From: Marinicella algicola
GTDB taxonomy: Bacteria > Pseudomonadota > Gammaproteobacteria > Xanthomonadales > Marinicellaceae
Direction: 5' to 3'
DNA length: 64,000 nt
Assembly (NCBI RefSeq): GCF_028401385.1
Contig: NZ_JAQOMR010000001.1
Span: 250,501-314,500 of the forward strand
Position numbers and translations under genes: made by a program
Shown here: piece after piece, positions 30,593 through 41,200 of the stretch
How positions within the stretch are numbered: the stretch's first letter is position 1
How the letters are laid out: every line of letters begins with the position of its first letter
Notes under the pieces: model-generated
Database searches by the model: none
Seen by the model: the letters and a program-made list of their open reading frames with translations, nothing else
Told to the model about the DNA's origin: nothing

Positions 30593-31539
30593 ATGGCATT
30601 GGACCTTTCGGGCGCTCATATCGAAGCCTTTATCGAGATGCTCAGTGCGGAGCGTGGCGCAGCCAACAACACGCTTTCCGCCTATCAGCGTGACCTTGAT
30701 GACTTCCGCGATTTTCTCATCGATCGCGGCGTTGTGGCTGATCGGGCACGTGCCGAGGATATAACGGCCTATCTTGCAGGGCTCGGCAAACGCGGGTTTG
30801 CCGCAAGCTCCCAGTCACGCCGGCTTTCCGCCATTCGTCAGTTCTATCAGTTCCTTTATGGCGAGGGGTTGCGTGAGGACGATCCGACCGGTGTGATTGA
30901 CGCGCCGAAAAAGCGCAATCCCTGCCGAAGACGCTTTCGGTCGCCGATGTCGACCGGCTTCTGGAACGCGCGACGCTTGAGGCGCGCGCGCCGGGTTCCG
31001 GTCAGTTCGAGCGCATGAGGATGGCGGCCCTGCTTGAGACGCTTTATGCCAGCGGCATGCGCGTTTCCGAACTGGTGACGCTGCCCGCCGGCGCTCTCAA
31101 ACCCAAACAGCGTTTCCTGACGATCAGGGAAAGGGCAACAAGGAGCGCGCGGTGCCGCTTTCTGTGCGCGCCCATGAGGCGCTGATGGCCTTTGATGTCC
31201 TGCGCAAGGCGCGGGCGGCGGAAAGCGGGGAAGATAATCCCCATCTTTTCGCGTCACGGGCTGCGGCCGGACATCTCCCCGACAGGTATTTGCCCGCGAT
31301 CTGAAAGGGCTCGCCGCGCGGGCGGGGTTGAAGACCACCGCGATCTCGCCACATGTGTTGCGTCACGCCTTTGCCAGCCATCTTCTGCAAAACGGCGCAG
31401 ACCTGCGTGCGGTGCAGGAAATGCTCGGTCATGCCGATATTTCAACCACGCAAATCTATACCCATGTCCTGGAAGAACGGTTGCGGGAACTGGTCGAAAT
31501 GCATCACCCCTTGCAAAAGATGCGAAAAAACGGGAATAA
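30593..31539 (+). CDS. xerD: Tyrosine recombinase XerD, four frameshifts
   Basis: Site-specific recombinase that resolves chromosome dimers at dif together with XerC. The N-terminal SAM-like domain ([20 protein letters not shown]) is followed after repair by the catalytic domain: [11 protein letters not shown] (first Arg), [12 protein letters not shown] (His-x-x-Arg), [15 protein letters not shown] (His and nucleophile Tyr). Base losses occur near 30921, 31128, 31280 and 31510; the last restores the terminal [10 protein letters not shown] and stop at 31539. Context next to accA and aroK is chromosomal and conserved, so this is the housekeeping recombinase, not a mobile-element one. Confidence 0.92.
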
Positions 31540-31614
31540 GCGGCACTCAATCGTAATAAAAAGCCTTTGGGCGGCGGTCCCGGGCACGTTCGTTAACCCA
31601 CGGAAAGTTCGACA

Positions 31615-32567
31615 ATGTACAGCTATCTCGATTTCGAAAGGCCGATTTCCGATCTGGAAGCCAAGATTATCGAGCTGAAAAAGCTAGCCTCCGAAGGCGA
31701 GAGCATCGATACCTCCGAGGAGATTGCGCGCCTTGAAACCCGCGTCCGCGAGGCAATGAACGATATCTACGCCAAGCTGACCCCTTGGGAGAAGGCGCAG
31801 GTCGCCCGTCACCCCCAGAGACCGCATTTCGTCGATTATGCCAAGCGCTTGTTTACCGATTTCACGACGATTGCCGGCGATCGCAATTTTGGCGAGGACG
31901 CTGCAATCCAGGCCGGCCTTGGGCGTTTCCGTGGCCGTCCTGTCGCCGTGATCGGTGAGGAAAAGGGCAATGACACAAAGAGCCGGCTGAAGCACAATTT
32001 CGGCATGCCGCGCCCCGAAGGCTACCGCAAGGCAATCCGCCTCATGGAACTTGCAGACAGGTTCAATCTGCCGGTGATCTCGATTGTTGACACCCAGGGT
32101 GCCTATCCGGGCGTCGGTGCCGAGGAACGCGGACAGGCTGAGGCGATTGCCCGTTCCACCCAGATGTGTCTTCGCATCGGCGTGCCGATGGTGACGCTTG
32201 TGATCGGCGAGGGCATGTCTGGCGGCGCGATCGCGATTGCCGCTGCCAACCGGGTCTACATGCTTGAGCATGCGATTTATTCGGTCATCTCCCGGAAGGG
32301 GCGGCGTCGATCCTGTGGCGGGATTCTGCCCGTGCCAAGGAAGCGGCGACCAACATGAAGATCACTGCCCGTGATCTGAAGGATTTCGGTGTGGTCGATG
32401 AGATCATCCCCGAACCGGTGGGCGGCGCGCATCGCAACGCCGAAACGGTGATCGATGCTTCTGGCGACCAGATCGCCGAGGGGCTTTCCCAGTTCGACGG
32501 TCTGTCTCCCGACGAGGTCCGTAATGAACGTCGCCAGAAATTCCTCGCGATCGGACGCAACCTCTAG
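31615..32567 (+). CDS. accA: Acetyl-CoA carboxylase carboxyltransferase subunit alpha, one frameshift
   Basis: With AccD it transfers the carboxyl group from biotin to acetyl-CoA, the first committed step of fatty-acid synthesis. [18 protein letters not shown] is the typical N-terminus, [25 protein letters not shown] and [11 protein letters not shown] are core motifs. A base is lost near 32292 in ctcccggaagggg; restored, it reads [12 protein letters not shown] and continues to the stop at 32567. The gene is essential in bacteria, so a natural null is unlikely. Confidence 0.96.
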
Positions 32568-32725
32568 AACCTTGCCGGTGATGCCGGAAAGGTGAGGGAC
32601 AGCCTGCTTGCGTCGATGATCAGAAACGGTTAACGCTTTCTTGAAGTTTGGCTGTGCATTATGATCTTTGATGGCGCGACGGCCGAGACGTTGCGTTTTA
32701 AGGCAAAATCCGGCAGGTTTTATCC

Positions 32726-33918
32726 ATGCGTTTTAATGTCCTGGCCCCCATGGTTTTCGCCACACTGGCGCTGACGGGCTGTAACAGCTTTTTGACAGTA
32801 CAGACTTCTCCACTGTGCAGGAGAAGATGAACTACTCGCTGCCGTCTTCCATGGTCGCGCGTATGCGCGCGGAGGACATGGACAAGCTTGCGCCGATCAC
32901 AATCCGGATTTTCAAGGAAGAGGGCATTCTTGAAATCTGGAAGCAGAAGCGCGACGGCACCTATGGCGAGCTCGAAAGCTACGAGATCTGCGCCTGGTCC
33001 GGCAAGCTCGGCCCGAAGAAGAAGGAAGGCGACCGTCAGGCGCCGGAGGGATTTTATCCGCTCTCCAAGGGCCTTCTCAATCCCTATTCGCAGTATTTCC
33101 TGGCCATCAATACCGGGTATCCGAACCGCTACGACCGTGCGAACAGGCTGACCGGGTCCGATCTTATGATCCACGGCGCCTGTTCCTCGCGTGGTTGCTA
33201 TTCGATGACTGACGAGCAGATCCTCGAGATATTTGCTTTCGCGCGGGACGCCTTTTCCGGCGGCCAGCAGGCGATCATGCTGCAGGCCTATCCGTTCCGC
33301 ATGACCGCAGAAAACATGGTGCGCCACCGCTACAACGAGAATTATCCCTTCTGGCAGATGCTGAAGGAAGGGTATGATTATTTCGAGGTTACCAACAAGG
33401 TGCCGGATGTTGACGTTTGCGGCGGGGAGTATGTCTTCAATAAGGATCCGGCCCAAGGTGGTGCGCTGGCCTCCGACCAGGCATGTCCGGCAATGGCCTC
33501 CAACATTCCCTCGCAATACATGATGGCGCTTGCGGACTATCGCAGCGATTATCAGGACGCCTTCTCCAAGGCGCTGGTTAAGCATGACGACAAGGTCTGG
33601 GTTGATCCCAGCGAGGCCGAGCGCAAGGCGATCGTTGCCGACCTGCGTGAGGATCCGACCGATCCGCTTTACCAGCCGACCGGTTCATCGCTCGAGGCCG
33701 GGCGGTACATGACGATCGAAGAATACCGTCTGGCAAAGTATGGCCCGCTGGAAACGCCGGTCGAAATCGATACCGTGACCCAGACGGCCGCTATTCCCGA
33801 TGTGCCCACCGACCTTCCGGTCGCTTCGGATGTGCCGATCCCGCAAAGAAGCCCGATGGCGGCCTATGCGGAACCTCAGCCGAAGAAGAACGACAAACCC
33901 TTCTGGAAATTCTGGTGA
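32726..33918 (+). CDS. YkuD-type L,D-transpeptidase lipoprotein, one frameshift
   Basis: Murein L,D-transpeptidase-like protein (YafK group) of about 397 residues, anchored by a lipoprotein signal: MRFNVLAPMVFATLALTGC. A base is lost near 32792 just after the lipobox; repaired, it continues DSTDFSTVQEKMNYSLP. The catalytic motif IHGACSSRGCYSM holds the His and nucleophile Cys. The C-terminus is Pro-rich and ends PKKNDKPFWKFW. It likely cross-links peptidoglycan or attaches a protein to it; the exact reaction is not visible. Its stop overlaps the GTG start of the next gene. Confidence 0.88.
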
Positions 33919-34154
33919 GCCCGGACGACCGGGCTTTCGAAATCTACGATCTTCGCGGGTTGAAATGCCCACTACCGGCGCTCAAGACCGAAAAACGCCT
34001 TGCGGAACTGGCGCCTGGAACCGTGCTTGGCGTTGCGACCAGCGATCCGCTTGCAGTAATCGATATACCGCATCTGTGCAGCGAACGTGGTCACAGACTG
34101 ATTGTCACCGAAAGAACGGAAGAGGGCCATCGTTTTGTTATAGAACGTGGTTGA
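33915..34154 (+). CDS. TusA-like sulfurtransferase (SirA family)
   Basis: Small protein of 79 residues with the TusA/SirA signature LRGLKCPLPALKTEK, including the Cys-Pro-x-Pro that carries persulfide sulfur in TusA. It could act in sulfur relay or tRNA thiolation; which one is not clear. The GTG start overlaps the stop of the L,D-transpeptidase (GTGA), so translation is coupled. Confidence 0.9.
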   Translation: MSPDDRAFEIYDLRGLKCPLPALKTEKRLAELAPGTVLGVATSDPLAVIDIPHLCSERGHRLIVTERTEEGHRFVIERG

Positions 34155-34160
34155 GGGCGG

Positions 34161-35253
34161 CTAACCTTTGAAGCCGAAGGCCGAAAGCGGGTTGTCGTCC
34201 AGTGCCGCTCGGTCGGGGCGGTCGATGCCGGGGCGGTCGAGATAGGTCTCGAAAAGCTCGCGCACCGTACGCTCGGCAAGATCGCGCGTGATCACCACGA
34301 TCCGGGTCTGCGGGGCCTGGTCCTCATTCCATATGGCAAGCCGGCTCTGGGGATAGACCACGTCGCGCACGCCGTGGACGACAAGCGGACGGTCTTCGCC
34401 AGCGAGAGCAACAACGCCCTTCAGCCGCAGCAGTCTGTCACCATATTCAGCCGCGAGACGGTGCTGGAATGCCTCAATGGCGCCCGGCGAATGCACTTTT
34501 TCGGCAGTGAGGACGAAGGCGCGGATATGTTCATCGTGGCGGTTGACGTCATGGTGGTGGTGATGGCCAGCGTCCTTGTTGCCTTCCGAAAGCCATTCGC
34601 CGACGGAAGAGGCTTTGCGCGCTGCATCGAAAAGGCCGGTCGCCAGCAATGCCGGCTTTTCCGCAGCCGGATCGGCGATATCGACGATCTCGGCCATCGG
34701 GTTCAGTTGCGCGAGACTTCTGACGAGGGTATCGCGGTTTTCCGGTTTCGCCAGATCGGTTTTGGTGATCACCAGTCTGTCGGCAACGGCGGCCTGGCGT
34801 ACGGCTTCGTCGTGGCGGGCAAGCGTGTCCGCGCCGGTCAGCGCATCGATGAGGGTGACTACACCATCAATGCGGAAGGACATCGCAATGGCCGGATGGG
34901 CCATGATCGCCAGCAGCACCGGAACCGGGTCCGCGAGGCCGGTGGTTTCGATGATCACGCGGCTGACCGGCTTCACCTTTTCGGTCTGGATCCGGTCGAG
35001 CAGGTCGGCAAGGGTGTCGATCAGTTCGCCGCGCACGGTGCAGCACAGGCACCCGTTGGACAGTTCGATGATCGAGATCGCCGGAGCTCTGGACCAGCAG
35101 GTGGTCGATGCCGACCGCGCCGAACTCATTGATGATGACAGCCGCATCGCCGAGCGCCGGGTCTTTCAACAGACGGTTGAGGAGTGTCGACTTGCCAGCG
35201 CCGAGAAAGCCGGTGATGATCGATACGGGAATAGGTGCGGGCGGATTATACAT
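34161..35253 (-). CDS. CobW/COG0523 family GTP-binding metallochaperone, one frameshift
   Basis: G3E GTPase of about 364 residues. Walker A is [12 protein letters not shown], the metal-binding CXCC motif is [11 protein letters not shown], NKxD equivalent is ITKTD, and the C-terminal CobW domain follows. A His-rich loop ([14 protein letters not shown]) near the middle suggests zinc or a similar metal. It is not next to the cobalamin genes, so a zinc role (ZNG/YjiA-like) is as likely as a cobalt one. One base is lost near 35085 between LVQSSGD and ISIIELSNG. It sits 8 bases after the DD-carboxypeptidase stop. Confidence 0.9.
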
Positions 35254-35261
35254 GAGCAATT

Positions 35262-36383
35262 CTACTGGGCAGGACGGGCATAGGGCAGGGGTACCGAGGT
35301 CAGTTTTTCCAGCGTGTTTGCCGCCATTTCCGTATCATTGGGAAGACGATAGGCATCGACCGTCGGATAGTCCTTCCTGAGTGGCCTCAGATAGGGTGAA
35401 GAAAACATCAGATTGCCGTCGGCATCGCGCAGTATCACGCGGTTTGCCGCCGCCTCCGCGCTGCAGATTTGGCTGGTGACATCGGCGACCGGTCTGTCTG
35501 GAGCTGGCGGCGGAAGATAGTCGTCAAGTTTCGGGCCACTGCCGCCGCTTGCCTTCAGCCCCGCCTCAAGCAATTCGGCGGCCTTTTCGGCGCGTGCGGG
35601 AGCGCTTGGCGCGCCAAAGGCAACGGCGACAACCTCACGGCCATTTCTCTTGGCGAACGAGACCTGATTATACCCTGACGAGCAGACGAAGCCGGTCTTC
35701 ATGCCCATAGCGCCATCAAAGTTGCCGATCAGAAGATTGGTGTTGCGGTATTTTCCGCTGTCGGTCGCAATCCCCGGAATGGTGAAATAGTAGAGGTATT
35801 CGGGGAAACTCTTCTCGATTGCAATGGCCAGAACGGCCATGTCGCGCACGGTTGTATACTGGCCAGGCTGCGGGTCGTTCATCGCATCCATGCCGTTGGC
35901 ATTGACGAAATGCGTATCCGTCATGCCGAGCCTTCCGGCCGTGTCGTTCATCCGGTTGACGAAGGCCTGACGGCCGCCAATGGCATGTTCGGCGACCGCG
36001 CGTGCGGCATCATTTGCCGAATGCACCAGCATCATCTTGAGCGCGCTGTCGACGGTCACCCTTGTGCCGGGGGCGAAGTACATCTTCGATGCCGGCTCGT
36101 TGGCGGCGCTTGCCGAGAAGGTGATCGGCGCCTGCGGGTCGAGACGGCCGGCCTGCATGTCCTCAAACACCAGATAGGCAGTCATCAGCTTTGCGAGCGA
36201 GGCCGGGTACCAGCGCTTGAACGGCTCGTCGGCCGAGATTACGCGCTGGGTGTTTACATCGACGACAATATAGGGATTGGCGCGCGCCAATCCCGCAGCA
36301 CCGCACACGAAAGCTGCGGTCGCTATCAGCCATACTACGATCAGGGCGCTCAGACGTCCGTGCGCGGGTCTTGTCGGTGCCAT
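35262..36383 (-). CDS. D-alanyl-D-alanine carboxypeptidase (S11, DacF/PBP5-like)
   Basis: Low-molecular-weight penicillin-binding protein that trims peptidoglycan stem peptides. Signal peptide at residues about 10-35 ([25 protein letters not shown]). Catalytic motifs are SLAK (SxxK), HSANDAA (SxN) and MKTGF (KTG). The frame is intact at 373 residues from ATG 36383; the frame is open further upstream but without a signal peptide at its start. The C-terminal extension is Pro-rich around residues 290-310. Confidence 0.92.
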   Translation of the reverse strand: MAPTRPAHGRLSALIVVWLIATAAFVCGAAGLARANPYIVVDVNTQRVISADEPFKRWYPASLAKLMTAYLVFEDMQAGRLDPQAPITFSASAANEPASKMYFAPGTRVTVDSALKMMLVHSANDAARAVAEHAIGGRQAFVNRMNDTAGRLGMTDTHFVNANGMDAMNDPQPGQYTTVRDMAVLAIAIEKSFPEYLYYFTIPGIATDSGKYRNTNLLIGNFDGAMGMKTGFVCSSGYNQVSFAKRNGREVVAVAFGAPSAPARAEKAAELLEAGLKASGGSGPKLDDYLPPPAPDRPVADVTSQICSAEAAANRVILRDADGNLMFSSPYLRPLRKDYPTVDAYRLPNDTEMAANTLEKLTSVPLPYARPAQ

Positions 36384-36528
36384 TTGCAACACGAAGCTGT
36401 CTCCACTTGCCCGATGCTTGTTATCGATATACGCCTTGAAGGGCAAAATCCTTGTTTGCGGATATATGTGATCCCACATGTTTTAGCGTCTTTTACAATG
36501 AATTTAAAAAAATGCAGGGGTATGCTTA

Positions 36529-37699
36529 ATGCCGGTGTTGAACAGTGCCGCAAAAATCCAGGACGAAGCCACGAAATGGCGGCGGTTGCTCCACCAGAAT
36601 CCGGAACTTCTCTACGACGTAGATGAGACGGCGGCCTTCATTGCCGATAAATTGCGGTCTTTCGGTGTCGATGAGGTTGTCGAAGGCATTGGGGGGACCG
36701 GTGTTGTCGGCGTGATCCGCGGCAACCGCGCGGGAAGCCGGACGATCGGGCTTCGCGCCGACATGGATGCTTTGCCGATCTCCGAGCGCAGCGGCAAGGA
36801 GTGGTCCTCGAAAAATGCAGGAAAGATGCACGCCTGTGGCCATGACGGCCATATGGCGATGCTGCTGGGTGCATCCAGCCTTCTGGCCGAAACCCGTAAT
36901 TTTGCCGGCAGCGTGGCATTGATTTTTCAGCCTGCGGAAGAAGGCGGCGGCGGCGGCAAGGCCATGATCGAGGATGGTCTGATGGAGCGCTTCTCGATTT
37001 CGGAAGTCTATGGCATGCACAATTTTCCAGGCATGCCCGTCGGAGAATTTGCGATCCGCTCGGGCCCGATCATGGCGGCCACGGATGAGTTCAGGATTGT
37101 CATAAAAGGCGACGGTGGCCATGCGGCCCAGCCGCAGAAATCGGTTGATCCTATCGTGATCGGCAGCCAGATCGTCAATGCGGTCCAGACCATTGTTTCG
37201 CGTAATGCCGATCCGGTGGGCGCTCTCGTGGTCTCGATCACGGAGTTTCACGCGGGCTTTGCCCACAACATCATTCCCGGGAGGCCGAACTTGGCGGAAC
37301 AGTCCGCTCCTTTACGCCCGAAAACCGGGATATGGCCGAGCGGCGGATCAAGGCGATCGCCGAAATGACGGCGCTTTCCCAAGGCGGCGTTGCAGAGGTC
37401 AGCTATGTCCGCAACTATCCGCCGACCGTCAATCATCCGCAAGAAACGCGTCATGCCATAGCCGCAGCGACCAGCGTTGCGGGGAAGGGGCGGTCGAAAC
37501 GGAAATCGCGCCATGGACGGCTGCGGAAGACTTCTCTTATATGCTCGAATCGCGTCCGGGCGCGTTTATCCTCATGGGTAACGGTGATACCGCTGGGCTC
37601 CACAACGAAGAGTATGATTTCGACGACGCGGCTCTGCCCTACGGCATATCCTATTGGGTCCGGCTTGCCGAAGCGCGGCTTGCAGAATGCGCATTGTAA
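36529..37699 (+). CDS. M20 family amidohydrolase (hippurate hydrolase-like), two frameshifts
   Basis: Zinc- or cobalt-dependent amidohydrolase of the M20D/HipO group, about 390 residues after repair. Motifs: GLRADMDALPI, KMHACGHDGHMAMLLGA, FQPAEEGGGGGKAM and HAAQPQKSVDPI. Known relatives cleave N-acyl amino acids or hippurate; the substrate here is open. Base losses near 37282 and 37482; the end reads FDDAALPYGISYWVRLAE. The tRNA-Arg gene lies just downstream. Confidence 0.88.
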
Positions 37700-37762
37700 C
37701 ACCTTTCACGCAATTCAGGGCTTTTCATCAAGCCCTCGCTTTTGTATTGAGAGGCGAGTAGT

Positions 37763-37839
37763 GGTCCCGTAGCTCAGCAGGATAGAGCATCAGATTCCTA
37801 ATCTGAGGGTCACGCGTTCGAATCGCGTCGGGATCACCA
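37763..37839 (+). tRNA. tRNA-Arg (anticodon CCT)
   Basis: Cloverleaf with acceptor GGTCCCG/CGGGATC (one G-T pair), D-arm GCTC/GAGC, anticodon stem TCAGA/TCTGA around loop TTCCTAA, T-arm ACGCG-TTCGAAT-CGCGT and an encoded CCA end (37837-37839). The anticodon CCT reads AGG. A short T-run follows directly. It marks the left edge of the accessory region. Confidence 0.95.
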
Positions 37840-38133
37840 TTTTTTGCAACAAGCTTCGATAATTTAAATTGTGGCGGATTTGTCTCGCTTCAATTGTTGT
37901 TTTCCTGGCAAGCACGCGGAGCGGTTTCGCGCCTCGTTGCTGCCGAGCTGGTGTGGCGCGGCCTTCTGGACAGAAATGGAGCAGTTTCTGGACGGGAATC
38001 TTTGCGTGTCACTAAATCCGGCACGACGGGTCGCCTTTTCAGCGCCGACCATATGACACAGCTTGGTCGCAGCAAACAGCGACGGGGCCAGATGCCTGAC
38101 GGTATAGCATTTATGGCCCTCCCGATGAGCAAG
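37840..38133. other. Intergenic stretch without a recognisable gene
   Basis: About 290 bases between tRNA-Arg and the shared promoter element. Short frames exist on both strands (for example 37890-38255 leftward) but they show no start signal, domain or codon pattern I recognise. No repeat of the tRNA-Arg 3' end is seen here. Confidence 0.5.
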
Positions 38134-38179
38134 CCCCTGATCAGGGGATTCCAATCAATGCATTGCTGGGCAATAAGCG
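38134..38179 (+). promoter_or_regulatory. Dyad operator plus -10-like box ahead of the autotransporter
   Basis: A perfect 14-base dyad CCCCTGATCAGGGG (38134-38147) is followed by ATTCCAA and, 22 bases after the dyad, by GCAATAAGCG (38170-38179). If the dyad is centred at -42.5, the typical position for a LuxR-type activator overlapping the -35 region, CAATAA falls at -12 to -7. The same arrangement precedes the gene at 45717. Binding by the local LuxR-type protein is inference. Confidence 0.6.
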
Positions 38180-38279
38180 CTGCTGGACCTTCATTTCGTA
38201 AGCGAAGCAGCACAATTGTCCGATTGCCAAATGCCACTCGAAAGACTGGTTCCATTGCTGAATTTCAAAAGGAAGAACC

Positions 38280-41200
38280 ATGCGTCGAGGCCAAAACGCC
38301 GCCATATTAGTTTGCAGGTCGCTGTTTTCCCCCATGATCGTAACAGGGATAACCAAGCGTGTTCTGCGTGGAACGCCCAAATTGGCATTGGTAGCTTCGA
38401 CGGCGCTCACCACTCTGGCGGGACCGGCGCTTGCCGGCCTCTACATCGATGGCACTGCCACCGTTGATGGTGTCGACGGCGGCCCATATGGCACCGCCAT
38501 CTCAGAATCTAACTTTGTTTCGGTCGGGGTAAACAAAGCTAGTGGGCTGACCGTGTCGAGAGGAGGGACGGTAACCGCTCCCATCAGCAATATCGGTTCC
38601 AAGTTCACCAGCACGACAACAATAACCGGTGCAGGATCGCGCTGGTTTGGCTTCGACCTGATGCGGGTCGGGAGCTCTGGTGAGGGAAAGCTCAACATCA
38701 TGGACGGAGGCCAGGTGAGCGGTAAAGACATGGTTCTTGGCGCGAAGAGTGATGGGCTGGGGAAGTTATATCTCGTCGGATCCGGTTCAGGAACCATACT
38801 CAGCGGTACATTGACCGTCGGTGATGAAGGCGTCGGCATGGTAAACCTGTCAAACGGCGGCACGGTCACATCGGTCAGTGGCGTCATCGGCGGCGCTGCG
38901 GACAGTGATGGCGCCGCCATCGTTTCGGGTGCCGGCACGGTATGGACAAGCACGGGAGGAGAGCTTGTCATTGGCGGTGGTGGAAGCGGTGTCGTGACAT
39001 TGACCGAGAATGCCAAAGTCGTTGCCTCCGATCGCGTCTTCATCGCCAGAGACAGCGGCGCCTCCGGCACGCTCAATGTCGGAGCGGCGGCGGGAGAAGC
39101 GGCTGCTTCTGTGGGTATCGTTCAGACCGGCGCAATCGTCTTCGGCGCAGGCGATGGCAAAATCGTCTTCAACCATACAGATAACGCCTATTCTTTCACC
39201 CCGAATATCAGCGGCAAAGGGACGATCGAGGCCTATTCCGGCACCACGACCCTGGACGGCGACAATTCCGCCTTCACTGGCTCGACGGAGGTCTATGGCG
39301 GCACATTGCGGGCGGGCAACGCAAGTGCTTTTGCCGACAACACACGCTACAGGGTCGATGGCGGCACTCTGGATCTCGCAGGCAATGACCTGACGGTTTC
39401 TGATCTCAGGGGTAAGGGCGGCTTGCTGACCAGCACTGGTTCCGAGGCCGCACTGAGGATTGATCAGGTCGACTATACCGGTTTCAACGGCGATATTTCC
39501 GGTCTGAGCAAAATGACCAAGGCCGGTTTCGGGACTCTGGTTCTGCGCGGCGACACTGACGTTTCCGGTCAAGTCAGCGTTGAAGAGGGCACGCTCAGCG
39601 TCGTTTCCGGCAAGATGATGACCAGCGATAGCGGTTTGATCGCTGCATCTGGCAGCAACGATGCCGGCTTCGAGATTTCCGGTGCAGGAGCGCGCTGGAA
39701 TGTCACATCCGGGCTGAGACTCGGCGATGCCGGTGGCAGCGGAAGCGGCAATTTGTGGATTTCGGATCAGGCCAGCGTCAGCGCCCGGAGCCTTCTTATG
39801 GGCAATGGCGGCAAGGCCCAGGCCGAGGTTTCGGGTATCGGGTCGGTTCTGTCCGTGTCAGGGTCTGTCGAGATCGGCGGTTCCTCCGCAGGCAGCGCTG
39901 CCATGGTGCTCACCAAAGGTGGTCGTCTTGTTGCTGGCGGTGGTGCGGGAACGGTGGCTCTCGCCGTCGGCACGAACGCTACCGGCACGCTGGTGATCGG
40001 CGCGCAAACCGGAAAGACGCCAGTTGCTGCGGGGATACTCGAGGCAAAGGCGCTCGCCTTTGGCGCGGGCGATGGCAATGTGGTCTTCAATCATACAGAT
40101 ACGGATTACACCTTTGCGCCCGATATCACCGGTGCGGGCCATGTGGACGTCTATTCCGGCACCACGATTTTGACGGGCAATAACAGCTATACCGGCGGTA
40201 CCAAGGTCGAAGGCGGTATCCTGCGGGCTGGCGCAGACGGCGCATTCGCCGCAAATACGGCCTATACGGTCAATGGCGGCATGCTCGATCTCAACGGTCA
40301 TGATCTCACTATGTCGGCGCTTTCTGGGGCTGGCGGCACGATCGGCCTGGGAACCGGCGGGCTGACGATCAGCCAGGATAGCGATACGGCTTTCGCCGGG
40401 AGCCTAACGGGCTCCGGCACGCTGGCGCTCGATGGGACCGGTCGTCTTCGGCTGACCGGGGCTTCCAGTGCCTATAGCGGCGATGTCCGCATTGCCTCCG
40501 GCACGCTCGAAATCAACAACGCGTTTGCCAGTGGTGCAGGCTTCATTGGAACTGTCGCCGGTGAATATGCTCAGATTGATGTTACCGGTCCGTCAGCCTC
40601 GTGGGCGCTGAACGGTGACCTGAACATCGGACGCCGTGGTTCCGGCGCGCTTGTCATCAGCGATGGCGGCGTCGTTAAAACATCGGGCAAGATTGCTGTC
40701 GGCAGCAGATCGCTGGCACTGCCCACTGGCAAGGTCACCGTTACCGGAAGTGGATCGCAGCTTTCCACGGGTGCCAGCGGCTCTCTTGAGATCGGATCTA
40801 TCGTTGGCAGCACCCTTGTTGTCGAAGACGGCGGTTCCGTTACCAGCGCAACGGCGACACTCGGGCGGTCTCCTTCTACGCGGGCGGCTGCGACGGTTAC
40901 CGGCGCGGGATCGCTTTGGACCACGGGTTCGATGAAGGTCGGTGATCGTGGTACTGGCATACTGACGCTTGCCGATCGCGGCACGATGCGTGCCACCAAC
41001 ACGTTTGATATCGGGTCATCGGGAACGCTGAACATCGGTGCGAGAGCGGGAGATGCGGCATCGGCTGCGGGCTTCGTCGACACGTCGCTGATCGATTTCG
41101 GCACAGGCAGCGGCACAATCGTCTTCAATCATACAGATACGGATTACACCTTCTCGCCCGATATCACCGGTGCGGGCCATGTAGGCGTCTATTCCGGTAC

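Noticed and set aside
30593-31539. XerD as a mobile-element integrase
   Set aside because: Its place between aroK and accA is the conserved chromosomal context and the protein matches housekeeping XerD.
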